Made by a program: the position numbers and the translations under genes. From Brevibacterium limosum (GTDB lineage Bacteria > Actinomycetota > Actinomycetes > Actinomycetales > Brevibacteriaceae), in contig NZ_CP050154.1 of the NCBI RefSeq assembly GCF_011617705.1, positions 4,154,001 to 4,218,000 of the forward strand: a stretch of DNA of 64,000 bases, in the 5' to 3' direction. Below, piece by piece: positions 34,876 through 43,540 of the stretch (the stretch's first letter is position 1; each line of letters opens with the position of its first letter). The notes beneath the pieces were generated by a model, which saw nothing but the letters and a program-made list of their open reading frames with translations, was not told the DNA's origin and ran no database searches.

Positions 34876-36249
34876 ATGGACGTTGTCTCCTCTCTCACCT
34901 CCGCTCTGCCGGACTCGGCAGTCATCACCGATCCCGATTCGATGGACGCCTACCGCTGGGACCGCGCGAACGACCCCGACGCCGGAGTGCCGCTGGCCGT
35001 GGTCCGGGCGAGAACCACCGAGGAGGTGCAGACGGTGGTGCGCATCGCCGCCGAGGCAAAGATCCCGATCGTGCCCCGCGGCGCCGGATCCGGCCTGTCC
35101 GGCGGCAGCTCCGCCGTCGACGGCGGAATCGTGCTCTCCCTGGACCAGATGCGCGAGATCAGCATCGACCCCGTCACGCGCATGGCCGTTGTCCAGCCGG
35201 GTGCCTTCAACGCCGAGGTCAAGGCCGCCGCGGCCGAGCACGGCCTGTGGTATCCGCCGGACCCGTCGTCATTCGAGTTCTGCTCCATCGGCGGCAACAT
35301 CGCCACGAACGCCGGCGGTCTCTGCTGCGTGAAATACGGTGTGACCACGGACTATGTCCTCGGCATGACCGTCGTCCTCTCCGACGGTCGGGCCGTGAAG
35401 CTCGGAGGACCCCGGCTCAAGGACGTCGCCGGTCTGCCCCTGACGAAGCTGTTCGTCGGCTCGGAGGGGACGCTGGGCGTCATCACCGAGGTGACCCTGC
35501 GTCTCATCCCCGCCCAGCTGCCTCCGACGACCGTCGTCGCGATGTTCGGCAAGCTCGCCGACGCCACGCAGGCCGTGCTCGACATCGCCCGGGCAATGCG
35601 CCCCTCCATGCTCGAGTTCATGGACAAGCCGTCGATCAACGCCGTCGAGGACGAGCTGAAGATGGGCCTCGATCGTGAGGCCGAAGGCATGCTCGTCGTC
35701 CAGTCCGACGAGCCCGGGGAGCACTGCGCAGCGCAGGCGGCGATCATCGAAGAGATCTGCAATGCCAACGCCGCCTCCGAGTGCTATCTCACCACCGACC
35801 CCGAGGAGAGCGAAGCCTTCGTCACGGCCCGCCGGATAGCGATCCCGGCAGTGGAGAAGAAGGGCGCGCTGCTGCTCGAGGACGTCGGCGTTCCGCTGCC
35901 GAAGCTCGGCGATCTGGTGCTCGGCATCGAGAGGATCGCGGCCGAGCGCGACGTGACGATCGCCGTCATCGCCCACGCCGGCGACGGCAACACCCACCCG
36001 CTGCTCGTCCTCGATCCCAAGGATGAGGAGCAGCAGAGGCGAGCGCAGATCGCCTATGGCGAGGTCATGGATCTAGCCACCGGGCTCGGCGGGACGATCA
36101 CCGGTGAGCACGGCGTCGGCCGGCTCAAGGCCCCATGGCTCGCGCCCTACCTCGGCGAGGACGTCATGGAGCTCAACCATCGGATCAAGCAGGCCCTCGA
36201 TCCGGACAACATCTTCAACCCGGGATCGGTCTACACCGGGCTCGTGTGA
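34876..36249 (+). CDS. FAD-linked oxidase (GlcD/D-lactate dehydrogenase type)
   Basis: A protein of 457 residues. The N-terminal PCMH FAD-binding fold contains VPRGAGSGLSGGSSAVDGGI (about 60-85) and GGNIATNAGGLCCVKYGVTTD. The C-terminal FAD-oxidase domain (about 225-455) contains HAGDGNTHPLLVLDP and TGEHGVGRLKAPWL, conserved in GlcD, D-lactate and D-2-hydroxyglutarate dehydrogenases. It oxidises a 2-hydroxyacid to a 2-oxoacid and passes electrons to a membrane acceptor. No GlcE/GlcF partner is adjacent, so D-lactate or D-2-hydroxyglutarate is more likely than glycolate. Divergent from the polymerase gene (174-bp gap). Confidence 0.9.
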   Translation: MDVVSSLTSALPDSAVITDPDSMDAYRWDRANDPDAGVPLAVVRARTTEEVQTVVRIAAEAKIPIVPRGAGSGLSGGSSAVDGGIVLSLDQMREISIDPVTRMAVVQPGAFNAEVKAAAAEHGLWYPPDPSSFEFCSIGGNIATNAGGLCCVKYGVTTDYVLGMTVVLSDGRAVKLGGPRLKDVAGLPLTKLFVGSEGTLGVITEVTLRLIPAQLPPTTVVAMFGKLADATQAVLDIARAMRPSMLEFMDKPSINAVEDELKMGLDREAEGMLVVQSDEPGEHCAAQAAIIEEICNANAASECYLTTDPEESEAFVTARRIAIPAVEKKGALLLEDVGVPLPKLGDLVLGIERIAAERDVTIAVIAHAGDGNTHPLLVLDPKDEEQQRRAQIAYGEVMDLATGLGGTITGEHGVGRLKAPWLAPYLGEDVMELNHRIKQALDPDNIFNPGSVYTGLV

Positions 36250-36389
36250 GGGGGTGCGGCGGGTCGGGCTGAGGCCGCGAAAGGGATTCCGTGGAAGAAT
36301 TCTGAGCACGGTGTCGAATCGCCGATGATTCGATCGTCTTCTCTGTGAGCGACCGAAATCCGGCCGCCGCACACAGAACGGAGCGAACC

Positions 36390-36824
36390 ATGCGCTGCTC
36401 ACTGATCTTCCACGCACCCGAGCCCGGAGCCGACGGCCCCGCCCCCACCGAAGAGGACTTCCAGGAGATGATGCGCCTCATGGACGACTTCGGCCAGGCG
36501 CTGACCTCGGCCGGAGTCTTCGTCGCCTGGGAGATGCTCGCACCCCACACCGAAACGAAGACCGTGACCCGGCGGACCGGAGAGGTCGTCATCGAGGATG
36601 GGCCCTTCGCAGCGGCGAAGGAGGCCCTGGCCGGGGTCGTCGTCATCGACGTTCCCGACATCGAGGCAGCCCTGGCCTGGGCCGAGAAGTTCCCCGGCAC
36701 GAGCTACGGCACCATCGAGGTCCGACCCGCGGCGACCTCGTTCGTCGACGGTGCCTGGACCCGACCGGGTGACGGTCCGACCCGATCCGGCGACTGCCCG
36801 TCCCGCCCGGATCGTTCCTCCTGA
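36390..36824 (+). CDS. YCII-related (DGPF) protein, partner of the ECF42 sigma factor
   Basis: A protein of 144 residues. The YCII core begins MRCSLIFHAPEP and carries VIEDGPFAAAKEALAGVVVIDV, the DGPF motif that names the family. After residue 115 there is a short proline/arginine-rich tail (GDGPTRSGDCPSRPDRSS). DGPF genes are the conserved neighbours of ECF42 sigma factors in actinobacteria, where the pair is transcribed together; the DGPF protein's activity is unknown. ATG 36390 has GGAG 7 bases upstream. Next gene starts 10 bases downstream. Confidence 0.88.
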   Translation: MRCSLIFHAPEPGADGPAPTEEDFQEMMRLMDDFGQALTSAGVFVAWEMLAPHTETKTVTRRTGEVVIEDGPFAAAKEALAGVVVIDVPDIEAALAWAEKFPGTSYGTIEVRPAATSFVDGAWTRPGDGPTRSGDCPSRPDRSS

Positions 36825-36834
36825 TCGCTCGCCG

Positions 36835-38151
36835 ATGACCGAATCCGCAGAGCAGGCCGATCCTGCCGATCGCGCGATGATCCTGTCCCGGGACGGCTGG
36901 GGCAGGATCATCGCGCTCATCGCGGCCGCCGACGGTGATCTCTCCGGCGCCGAGGATGCCCTGTCCACCGCGCTCGAACGTGCCGTCACCGCGTGGCGGG
37001 TCCACGGTCCGCCTTCCAACCCCGAGGGCTGGCTCTACCGCGTGGCGCTCAATGCCCGCCGGGACATGTGGAAATCGGCGGCGGCACGGACCTCGACGGC
37101 CCTCGATGAGGAGACGATCGACCGGATCGAGAGCCGCTCCGGCACTGATTATGGTTCCAGCCCCGGCTCCAGTCCGGGCTCCGTTCTCGGCACCGGTCCC
37201 GGTTTCGGTTCCGACCCCGCCCATCACGACCCCGAGGCTCTGCCCGACCGCCGCCTCGAACTCCTCGCCGCCTGCGCCCACCCGGACATCGATCCTCCCG
37301 CCCGGCCGCTGCTCATGCTCTCGGCGGTGATGGGGATGACAGCGAAGCAGGTCGCCGCGGCCATGACCCTGCCCGCCGCCACCGTCTCCGCCCGCCTGAC
37401 CAGGGCGAAGAAGCGCGTCGCCGGTCTCGGCGTCGCCTTCGGCAGCCCCGACCGGCTCGACCTCGAGTCCCGTCTGCCCGATGTCCACGAAACGATCTAC
37501 GGGGCCTTCGCCATCGAATGGTCCCAAGCGGCCGCGCAGCCACGGGAGGGCATGATCGGCGAGGCCCTGTATCTGTCCCACCTCGTGGCCGAACTCTGCC
37601 CGGGTGACGGCGAATCCCACGGACTGGCCGCCCTCATCCACCTCTCCGCCGCCCGATTCCCCGCTCGTCGAGGTCGGACCGGGGAATTCGTACCCCTTGC
37701 CGACCAGGGCCCCGACCTCTGGGACCGCGCGCTGAGCGACGCCGGCGAGAGCCACCTCGCCTGGGTCCACCGCTGCGGGCAGGTGGGGCGCTTCGGCCTC
37801 GAAGCCGCGATTCAGCTGCTCCACATGGCCGGAATCCGCACCGGATCCACGGATTGGCCGATGCTGCTGCGCCTCCACGACGACCTCGATCGAATCGCGC
37901 CGAGCCTCGGCGGATCGGTCTCCCGGGCCGCCGTCCTCGCCGAGGTCGAGGGGCCCGAGGCGGAACTGGAGGCACTCGACGCGCTCGATGCCGACTCGCC
38001 ACGTCTGGCCGCCTTCCAACCGGCCTGGGTGCTGCGGGCTCACCTGCTTTCCCGCCTCGGCCGCAGCGATGAGGCGGACGCGGCCCGCCGCCGTGCCCTC
38101 GACCTCACCACCGACCCCGCAGAGCGCGCCCACCTCGCCGGGCCCACCTGA
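36835..38151 (+). CDS. ECF42-type RNA polymerase sigma factor with C-terminal TPR/DUF6596 domain
   Basis: A protein of 438 residues. Region sigma2 includes GRIIALIAAADGDLSGAEDALSTALERAVTAWRVHGPPSNPEGWLYRVALNARRD (about 20-80). A variable Gly/Ser/Pro spacer follows (about 100-130). Region sigma4 has DRRLELLAACAHPDIDPPAR, LMLSAVMGMTAKQVAAAM and ATVSARLTRAKKRV. The C-terminal 230 residues (AFAIEWSQ, ALYLSHLVAELCPGDGESHGLAALIHLSAAR) form the TPR-like domain of ECF42. There is no anti-sigma gene beside it; the extension and the DGPF partner replace that control in this group (known for the family). Its regulon is unknown. Confidence 0.87.
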   Translation: MTESAEQADPADRAMILSRDGWGRIIALIAAADGDLSGAEDALSTALERAVTAWRVHGPPSNPEGWLYRVALNARRDMWKSAAARTSTALDEETIDRIESRSGTDYGSSPGSSPGSVLGTGPGFGSDPAHHDPEALPDRRLELLAACAHPDIDPPARPLLMLSAVMGMTAKQVAAAMTLPAATVSARLTRAKKRVAGLGVAFGSPDRLDLESRLPDVHETIYGAFAIEWSQAAAQPREGMIGEALYLSHLVAELCPGDGESHGLAALIHLSAARFPARRGRTGEFVPLADQGPDLWDRALSDAGESHLAWVHRCGQVGRFGLEAAIQLLHMAGIRTGSTDWPMLLRLHDDLDRIAPSLGGSVSRAAVLAEVEGPEAELEALDALDADSPRLAAFQPAWVLRAHLLSRLGRSDEADAARRRALDLTTDPAERAHLAGPT

Positions 38152-38235
38152 GACGGAGGTCACCTCGTCTTCGGGATGGGCGGGGGTACGGCATATGATG
38201 GTGACATCAATCCACACATCCCGAAATCCTCCTGC

Positions 38236-39207
38236 ATGCACAATTCCTCTCTGACCGAACCGACACCGGCCTCGGCGGGCACCTCCCAGGGCTTCGCTCA
38301 TGCCAAGGCGATCCTGTTCGGCGAACACGCGGTCGTCTACGGCTCTCCGGCCGTCGCCGTGCCGCTGCACGGGCTCGGCGTGCAGGCCGACATCCGCCGG
38401 TCCCCGAACCAGGAGACCCGGATCGAGAGCCAGCTGTTCTCCGGAAACGCGCAGACGGCTCCGGAGCCGATGGGACCCGTCGTCGCCGGTCTGACGGCGG
38501 CTCTCGATGCCGCAGGTGATCCCGCCGCCGAGGTGGAGCTGCTCATCCGTTCCGCGATCCCCCACAGCCGCGGATTGGGTTCGAGTGCCGCCGTGGCCAC
38601 CTCCGTGGCCCGCGCCGTCGCGAATCTCCACTCCACCGTGTTCGACGAGGACACCCTCCACGAGATCGTGCAGGCGGCCGAGACCGTCGCCCACGGCCGG
38701 CCCAGCGGCATCGACGCCTGGGCCGTGGCGAAGCCCGCACCGATCCGCTTCCAGACCGGGTGCGCCGAGACCATCGACGTCGGTCAGCGCCTCGTCTTCG
38801 TCCTCGCGGACTCCGGACATCACGGGTCAACCGCCGAGGCGGTCGGAGGAGTCCGTGCCCGCCGTGACGCCGATCCCCTGCGCATCGGCGGAATGATCGA
38901 CCGTCTGGCCGAGCTCAGCGACGCCGCCGTGGACGACATCCGCTCCGGTGATCGGGCCACGATCGGCCACCGCATGCTCGAAGCCCACGAACTGCTTTGC
39001 GGCCTCGGCGTGTCGACCCCGACCCTGGACTCCCTCGTCAGCGCCGCCACCACGGCCGGAGCCCGCGGAGCCAAACTCACCGGCGGCGGCCTCGGCGGCT
39101 GCGTTCTGGCCCTGGCCGATGGGGACGACGAGGCCGAGGAGCTGGCGGATGCGCTGCGCAGGGCGGGAGCGCCGCGCACCTGGACGACGGAGGTCAGACC
39201 GACATGA
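38236..39207 (+). CDS. mvk: Mevalonate kinase
   Basis: First gene of the mevalonate operon, 323 residues, GHMP kinase fold. GFAHAKAILFGEHAVVYGSPAVAVPL is the family N-terminus, PHSRGLGSSAAVATSVARA the ATP-binding motif 2, and LTGGGLGGCVLAL motif 3. It converts mevalonate and ATP to 5-phosphomevalonate. About 20 residues before the conserved start are variable. No strong ribosome site is seen before ATG 38236, and a TATGAT (38194-38199) lies about 37 bases upstream, so the leader is short. The stop overlaps the decarboxylase start by 4 bases. Confidence 0.94.
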   Translation: MHNSSLTEPTPASAGTSQGFAHAKAILFGEHAVVYGSPAVAVPLHGLGVQADIRRSPNQETRIESQLFSGNAQTAPEPMGPVVAGLTAALDAAGDPAAEVELLIRSAIPHSRGLGSSAAVATSVARAVANLHSTVFDEDTLHEIVQAAETVAHGRPSGIDAWAVAKPAPIRFQTGCAETIDVGQRLVFVLADSGHHGSTAEAVGGVRARRDADPLRIGGMIDRLAELSDAAVDDIRSGDRATIGHRMLEAHELLCGLGVSTPTLDSLVSAATTAGARGAKLTGGGLGGCVLALADGDDEAEELADALRRAGAPRTWTTEVRPT

Positions 39208-40220
39208 GAACGACGACGGCGCGGGCCTACCCGAACATCGCCCTGGTCAAATACTGGGGCAAGGCCGATGAGGAACTCATCCTGCCCGCTGCGGGCAGCC
39301 TGTCACTGACCCTCGACCACTTCGAGACCACGACCACCGTGGTGCCCGCCCCGGACGCCTCCTCCGACGTCCTCGAACTCGACGACGCACTCGCCGACGT
39401 CGGGCAGACCTCGCGCATCTCCGTCTTCCTCGACCACGTCCGCGAACTCGCCGGACGGGACGACCGCGTCCTCGTCCGGTCCCGCAACTCCGTGCCCACG
39501 GGTGCCGGTCTGGCCTCCTCGGCGTCGGGGTTCGCAGCACTGGCCACAGCCGCCGCCGCGGCCTTCGACCTCGACCTCGAACCCTCAGAACTCAGCCGTC
39601 TGGCCCGCCGCGGTTCGGGTTCGGCCTGCCGCTCGATTCCTCACGGCATCGCCGTCTGGCATGCCGGCGACGATGACTCCTCCTTCGCCGAAACCGTTCC
39701 CGCCCCGGACATGCGGATGATCATCGTCACCGTCGACCGGGCCAGGAAGGCCGTGTCCTCCCGCGAAGCGATGCGCCTGACCGCCGCCACCTCACCCTTC
39801 TACTCCGGTTGGGTGTCCTCGACCGAGGACTACCTGACGCAGATGGTCGCGGCCTGCGCCGCCGGGGACTTCACCCGCATCGGTGAGATCACGGAATCCC
39901 ACGCCCTGCGCATGCACGGACTCATCCAGTCCACCGTTCCGCCGATCCGGTTCCTCAACCCGACCAGCCACGCGATCTTCGACGCCGTGGCCGAAGCCCG
40001 CGAGAACGGGATCGAAGCCTATTCGACCGCCGACGCCGGCCCGAACGTCGCCGTCATCGTCCGTCCCCATGAGGCCGAGGCGCTGGCGGAGAGGCTCTCC
40101 GGATTCGGCGACGTCCGCGTCGTCGGTCCCGGTCCGGGAGCCCACCTGCTCACCGCCGCCGACGCAGTCCCACCCGCCGACGGAACGACCCCGGCTGCGG
40201 GTGAAGGCAGCCGGGCATGA
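39204..40220 (+). CDS. mvaD: Diphosphomevalonate decarboxylase
   Basis: A protein of 338 residues. ARAYPNIALVKYWGKADEEL contains the YWGK signature, SVPTGAGLASSASGFAALA the ATP-binding motif, and RRGSGSACRSIPHGIAVW the decarboxylase-specific segment including the catalytic region. It converts mevalonate 5-diphosphate to isopentenyl diphosphate with ATP and release of CO2. Translation is coupled on both sides: a 4-base ATGA overlap with mvk and a 4-base overlap with the next kinase gene. Confidence 0.95.
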   Translation: MRTTTARAYPNIALVKYWGKADEELILPAAGSLSLTLDHFETTTTVVPAPDASSDVLELDDALADVGQTSRISVFLDHVRELAGRDDRVLVRSRNSVPTGAGLASSASGFAALATAAAAAFDLDLEPSELSRLARRGSGSACRSIPHGIAVWHAGDDDSSFAETVPAPDMRMIIVTVDRARKAVSSREAMRLTAATSPFYSGWVSSTEDYLTQMVAACAAGDFTRIGEITESHALRMHGLIQSTVPPIRFLNPTSHAIFDAVAEARENGIEAYSTADAGPNVAVIVRPHEAEALAERLSGFGDVRVVGPGPGAHLLTAADAVPPADGTTPAAGEGSRA

Positions 40221-41308
40221 TCGTGACCCGGGCGCCCGGCAAACTCTTCATCGCCGGCGAGTACGCCGTCGTCGAGCCCGGACAGCCCGCCGTGCTCATC
40301 GCCGTCGATCGATGCATCAGCGTGCGCCTGACCGAGAGCCAGGGCGCCGGCCGCATCCATTCGAGCGAATACGGTCAGGTTCCCGTCGTGTGGCGGCGCG
40401 AGGACGATGGCGAGCACATCATCGTCGATGAGCGTCCCTTCGACTACGTGCTCTCGGCGATCTCCACCGTCGAGGAGCTGCGCTCCGGCCGCGGTGCCAG
40501 CCCCCGCTACTTCGATCTCGAGATCTCCAGCGAACTCAATGACGCCGACGGCCGGAAGTTCGGCCTCGGCTCCTCGGCCGCTGTCACCGTGGCGACGATC
40601 GCCGCTCTCGATGAGTTCTATCGCCTCGGCCTCACCCCGACCGAACGCTTCAAGCTCGCTCTCCTGGCGACCATCGCGATCTCCACGAAGGCCTCAGGCG
40701 GGGACCTTGCCGCCAGCACGTTCGGCGGTTGGATCCGCTACTCCTCTCCCGACCGTGCCGCCCTGCACGCCCATCGCGAAGCCCACGGAGTCGTCTCCGC
40801 GATGAGCTGCGCAGAATGGGCCGGCTCCTCGGCCCGGCGGATCACCCCGCCGAACTCGCTCGACCTCCTCGTCGGCTGGACCGGGTCTCCGGCCTCGACC
40901 GAACACCTCGTCAAACGCGTCCACACCCCGGCACCGCAGAGGCCTCGCCCGCTGAAGTCCTTCGCCGCCGAGTCCCACACCCTCGTCGACGATCTCGTGG
41001 CGGCCTTCGATGCCGACGATGCCGAGGCCAGTCTGACCACGATCCGCTCCGTGCGCGCACTGCTGCAGCGGCTGAGCGACTCCACGGGCAGCCTCATCGA
41101 GACCGTAGCCCTGCACGATCTGTGCGAGATCGCCGAAGCCCACGGTGCCGCCGCGAAGCCTTCGGGTGCCGGCGGCGGCGACTGCGGAATCGCACTCGCC
41201 CACTCCCACACGGAAGCGCAGACCATTCTCAGCGGCTGGGAAGCCGCCGGCATCCGACCACTGGACCTCGACATCCACCGAGAGGAAGGCGAGATCGATG
41301 AGTTCTGA
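40217..41308 (+). CDS. Phosphomevalonate kinase
   Basis: A GHMP kinase of 363 residues of the eukaryote-type (ERG8-like) phosphomevalonate kinase found in bacteria. TRAPGKLFIAGEYAVVEPGQPAVL is its diagnostic start, FGLGSSAAVTVATIAALDEF the ATP loop, and AKPSGAGGGDCGIALAHS motif 3. It converts 5-phosphomevalonate to 5-diphosphomevalonate. It sits between decarboxylase and isomerase, the same order as in the Streptomyces CL190 cluster. Its 3' end overlaps the next gene's start by 11 bases. Confidence 0.93.
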   Translation: MIVTRAPGKLFIAGEYAVVEPGQPAVLIAVDRCISVRLTESQGAGRIHSSEYGQVPVVWRREDDGEHIIVDERPFDYVLSAISTVEELRSGRGASPRYFDLEISSELNDADGRKFGLGSSAAVTVATIAALDEFYRLGLTPTERFKLALLATIAISTKASGGDLAASTFGGWIRYSSPDRAALHAHREAHGVVSAMSCAEWAGSSARRITPPNSLDLLVGWTGSPASTEHLVKRVHTPAPQRPRPLKSFAAESHTLVDDLVAAFDADDAEASLTTIRSVRALLQRLSDSTGSLIETVALHDLCEIAEAHGAAAKPSGAGGGDCGIALAHSHTEAQTILSGWEAAGIRPLDLDIHREEGEIDEF

Positions 41309-42440
41309 GTCCCCTGAAACCAAGGCCTCACGGGCCTCACGCAAAGACGACCACGTTCGCCTCGCCTCGGCGCAGCAGACCGAAGGCCCCCGCCGCACCG
41401 ACTTCGACGACCTCGAATTCGTCCACCATGCCCTGTCGGGAACGAGCCCCGACCGCGTCGACCTGTCCGTCGATCTCGGCGACTGGACGTGGCCGACTCC
41501 CTTCTACGTCAACGGCATGACCGGCGGCACGGAGACCACGGCGAAGATCAACCGGGATCTCGCCATCGCCGCGGCCGAGACCGGTCTGCCCATGGCCTGC
41601 GGGTCGATGAGCGTGGCGCTCGACGACGCCGAGGCCGCAAAGGGCTTCACCGTCATCCGCGAGGAGAACCCGGACGGCTTCGTCATGGGCAACCTCGGTG
41701 CCGGCCGCAGCGCCGAGGATGCCCGCCGTGCCGTCGACCTGCTGGGTGCCGATGCCCTCCAACTGCACATCAACCCCGTGCAGGAGACCGCGATGCCCGA
41801 AGGCACCCGCGACTTCTCCACCTGGCTGAGCGGCCTCGAGGACATCGTCGCCGCCTGCCCCGTGCCCGTCGTCGCCAAGGAGGTCGGATTCGGCCTCAGC
41901 CGCCGCACCCTGAAGCTGCTGGCTGGCATCGGCCTGCAGTTCGCCGATGTCTCCGGGGCCGGAGGCACGGATTTCCTCCGTATCGAGAACGACCGTGCAG
42001 GGGCCGATGACTTCTCCATGCTCACCGGTTTCGGTCAGTCGGCCCTGGCCTGTCTGCTCGACGCCCCACCCGAGTGGACCACCGAGCCGACGATGGTCGA
42101 CGGTGTCTCGAAGCGTGTGCTGCTGGCCTCCGGCGGGGTGCGCAGCCCCTATGATGTCGTGAAAGCACTGGCCTGCGGTGCCCGTGCCGTCGGCGTCGCC
42201 GGCACCTTCCTGCAGACCGTGCTCGACCACGGACCGGGGGGACTGGTCGAACTCGTGCGCACCTGGCAGACTCAGACCTCGGCTCTGTTCGCGCTGCTCG
42301 GGGCGCAGCGATCCACGGATCTCACGGGCACGGACCTGCTCACGCGGGGCCGCCTCGGCGAGTTCGCCCGTCTGCGCGGTATCGACGTCACCGCGCTCTC
42401 GCACCGAACTGACGTCCATTCGAGGAGGAATCAGCTGTGA
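41298..42440 (+). CDS. fni: Isopentenyl-diphosphate delta-isomerase, type 2 (FMN-dependent)
   Basis: A protein of 380 residues. SRKDDHVRLASAQQ is the fni N-terminal motif; FYVNGMTGGTETTAKINRDLA, QLHINPVQETAMPEG, VVAKEVGFGLSR, DVSGAGGTDFLRIEN and LLASGGVRSPYDVVKALACGA mark the FMN TIM barrel. It interconverts IPP and DMAPP using reduced FMN. Start ATG 41298 overlaps the kinase coding end; GAGGAAGGCGAG precedes it. Type 2 rather than type 1 isomerase is the rule in bacterial mevalonate clusters. Confidence 0.95.
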   Translation: MSSESPETKASRASRKDDHVRLASAQQTEGPRRTDFDDLEFVHHALSGTSPDRVDLSVDLGDWTWPTPFYVNGMTGGTETTAKINRDLAIAAAETGLPMACGSMSVALDDAEAAKGFTVIREENPDGFVMGNLGAGRSAEDARRAVDLLGADALQLHINPVQETAMPEGTRDFSTWLSGLEDIVAACPVPVVAKEVGFGLSRRTLKLLAGIGLQFADVSGAGGTDFLRIENDRAGADDFSMLTGFGQSALACLLDAPPEWTTEPTMVDGVSKRVLLASGGVRSPYDVVKALACGARAVGVAGTFLQTVLDHGPGGLVELVRTWQTQTSALFALLGAQRSTDLTGTDLLTRGRLGEFARLRGIDVTALSHRTDVHSRRNQL

Positions 42441-43540
42441 ATCAGCAGACCACGATCACCGGGATCCCCACCACGTGGGTCGGTCCCCTGCGGGTCAGCG
42501 GCGAAGCGCTGGCTCCGAACGGCACCCACACCGAGGTGGCCGTGCCCCTGGCAACGTACGAGACCCCGCTGTGGCCCTCCGTCGGACGCGGGGCGTCGAT
42601 CTCGCGTGAGATCGAGGGCGGGATCCGCACCGTCATCGTCGACGAGCGGATGACCCGGTCCGTGCTGTTCGTGGCCGAATCCGCGATCGGCGCCGAGGCG
42701 GCCGCGCAGGCCATCCGTCACCGGCTGCCCGAACTCGAGGCCGTGGTCGAAGCCGGCAGCAGCCACTGCCGACTCATCGAGATCCACCCCGAGATCGTCG
42801 GGAACCTGCTCTTCGTGCGCTTCGCCTTCCGCACCAACGACGCCTCCGGCCACAATATGGTCACCCAGGCCTCGGATTCGCTCATGGACACCATCCTGTC
42901 CTGGCAGCTGGGCATCGGCTACGGCTCGGTGTCCGGCAACTACTGCTCGGACAAGAAGGCCACCGCGGTCAACGGTGTCCTCGGACGCGGTCGCAATGTC
43001 GTCGCCGAGATCGTCGTGCCTCATGAGGTCGTTCAGCGTCGCCTGCGCACGAGCGCGGAGAAGATGGTCGAACTCGTCGTGCGCAAGAACCTCGTCGGAT
43101 CGACGATCGCCGGTGCCCTGCGCTCGGCGAACGCCCACTATGCGAATATGCTGCTCGCCTTCTACCTGGCCACCGGTCAGGATGCGGCGAACATCGTCGA
43201 AGGTTCGCAGGGCATCACCTATGCGGAGAACCGGGCCGAGGGACTGTACTTCTCGACGACGCTGCCGCACCTCATCGTGGGCACCGTGGGCAACGGCAAG
43301 GATCTGCCGCATGTCGATGATGCTCTGACACGCCTCGGGTGCCGTGAGGATCGTGAACCGGGAGCGAATTCGCGTCGACTGGCCGCGCTCATGGCCGCGA
43401 CGGTGCTCTGCGGTGAGCTCTCCCTGCTCGCCGCCCAGACCAATCCGGGGGAGCTCATGGACACCCACCGGCAGATGGAACGCAAGGCTGAGGCGGAACT
43501 CGGTTCCGAGGCTCAGCGAGAGGACGGCGAGGCCGCATGA
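42437..43540 (+). CDS. mvaA: Hydroxymethylglutaryl-CoA reductase
   Basis: A protein of 367 residues without a membrane domain, as in Streptomyces CL190. The segments RFAFRTNDASGHNMVTQASDS, YCSDKKATAVNGVLGRGRNVVAE (catalytic Lys), ANIVEGSQGITYAENRAEGLYFSTTLPHLIVGTVGNG and PGELMDTHRQMERK (catalytic His region) match the class-I-like bacterial reductases that use NADPH. It makes mevalonate from HMG-CoA. The start is GTG 42437 (GAGGAGG 9 bases upstream) overlapping the isomerase stop by 4 bases. Confidence 0.93.
   Translation: MNQQTTITGIPTTWVGPLRVSGEALAPNGTHTEVAVPLATYETPLWPSVGRGASISREIEGGIRTVIVDERMTRSVLFVAESAIGAEAAAQAIRHRLPELEAVVEAGSSHCRLIEIHPEIVGNLLFVRFAFRTNDASGHNMVTQASDSLMDTILSWQLGIGYGSVSGNYCSDKKATAVNGVLGRGRNVVAEIVVPHEVVQRRLRTSAEKMVELVVRKNLVGSTIAGALRSANAHYANMLLAFYLATGQDAANIVEGSQGITYAENRAEGLYFSTTLPHLIVGTVGNGKDLPHVDDALTRLGCREDREPGANSRRLAALMAATVLCGELSLLAAQTNPGELMDTHRQMERKAEAELGSEAQREDGEAA

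Noticed and set aside
36643..38823. A 726-codon minus-strand frame over the DGPF, sigma factor and mevalonate kinase genes
   Set aside because: Spans three clear plus-strand genes; no motif or ribosome site.
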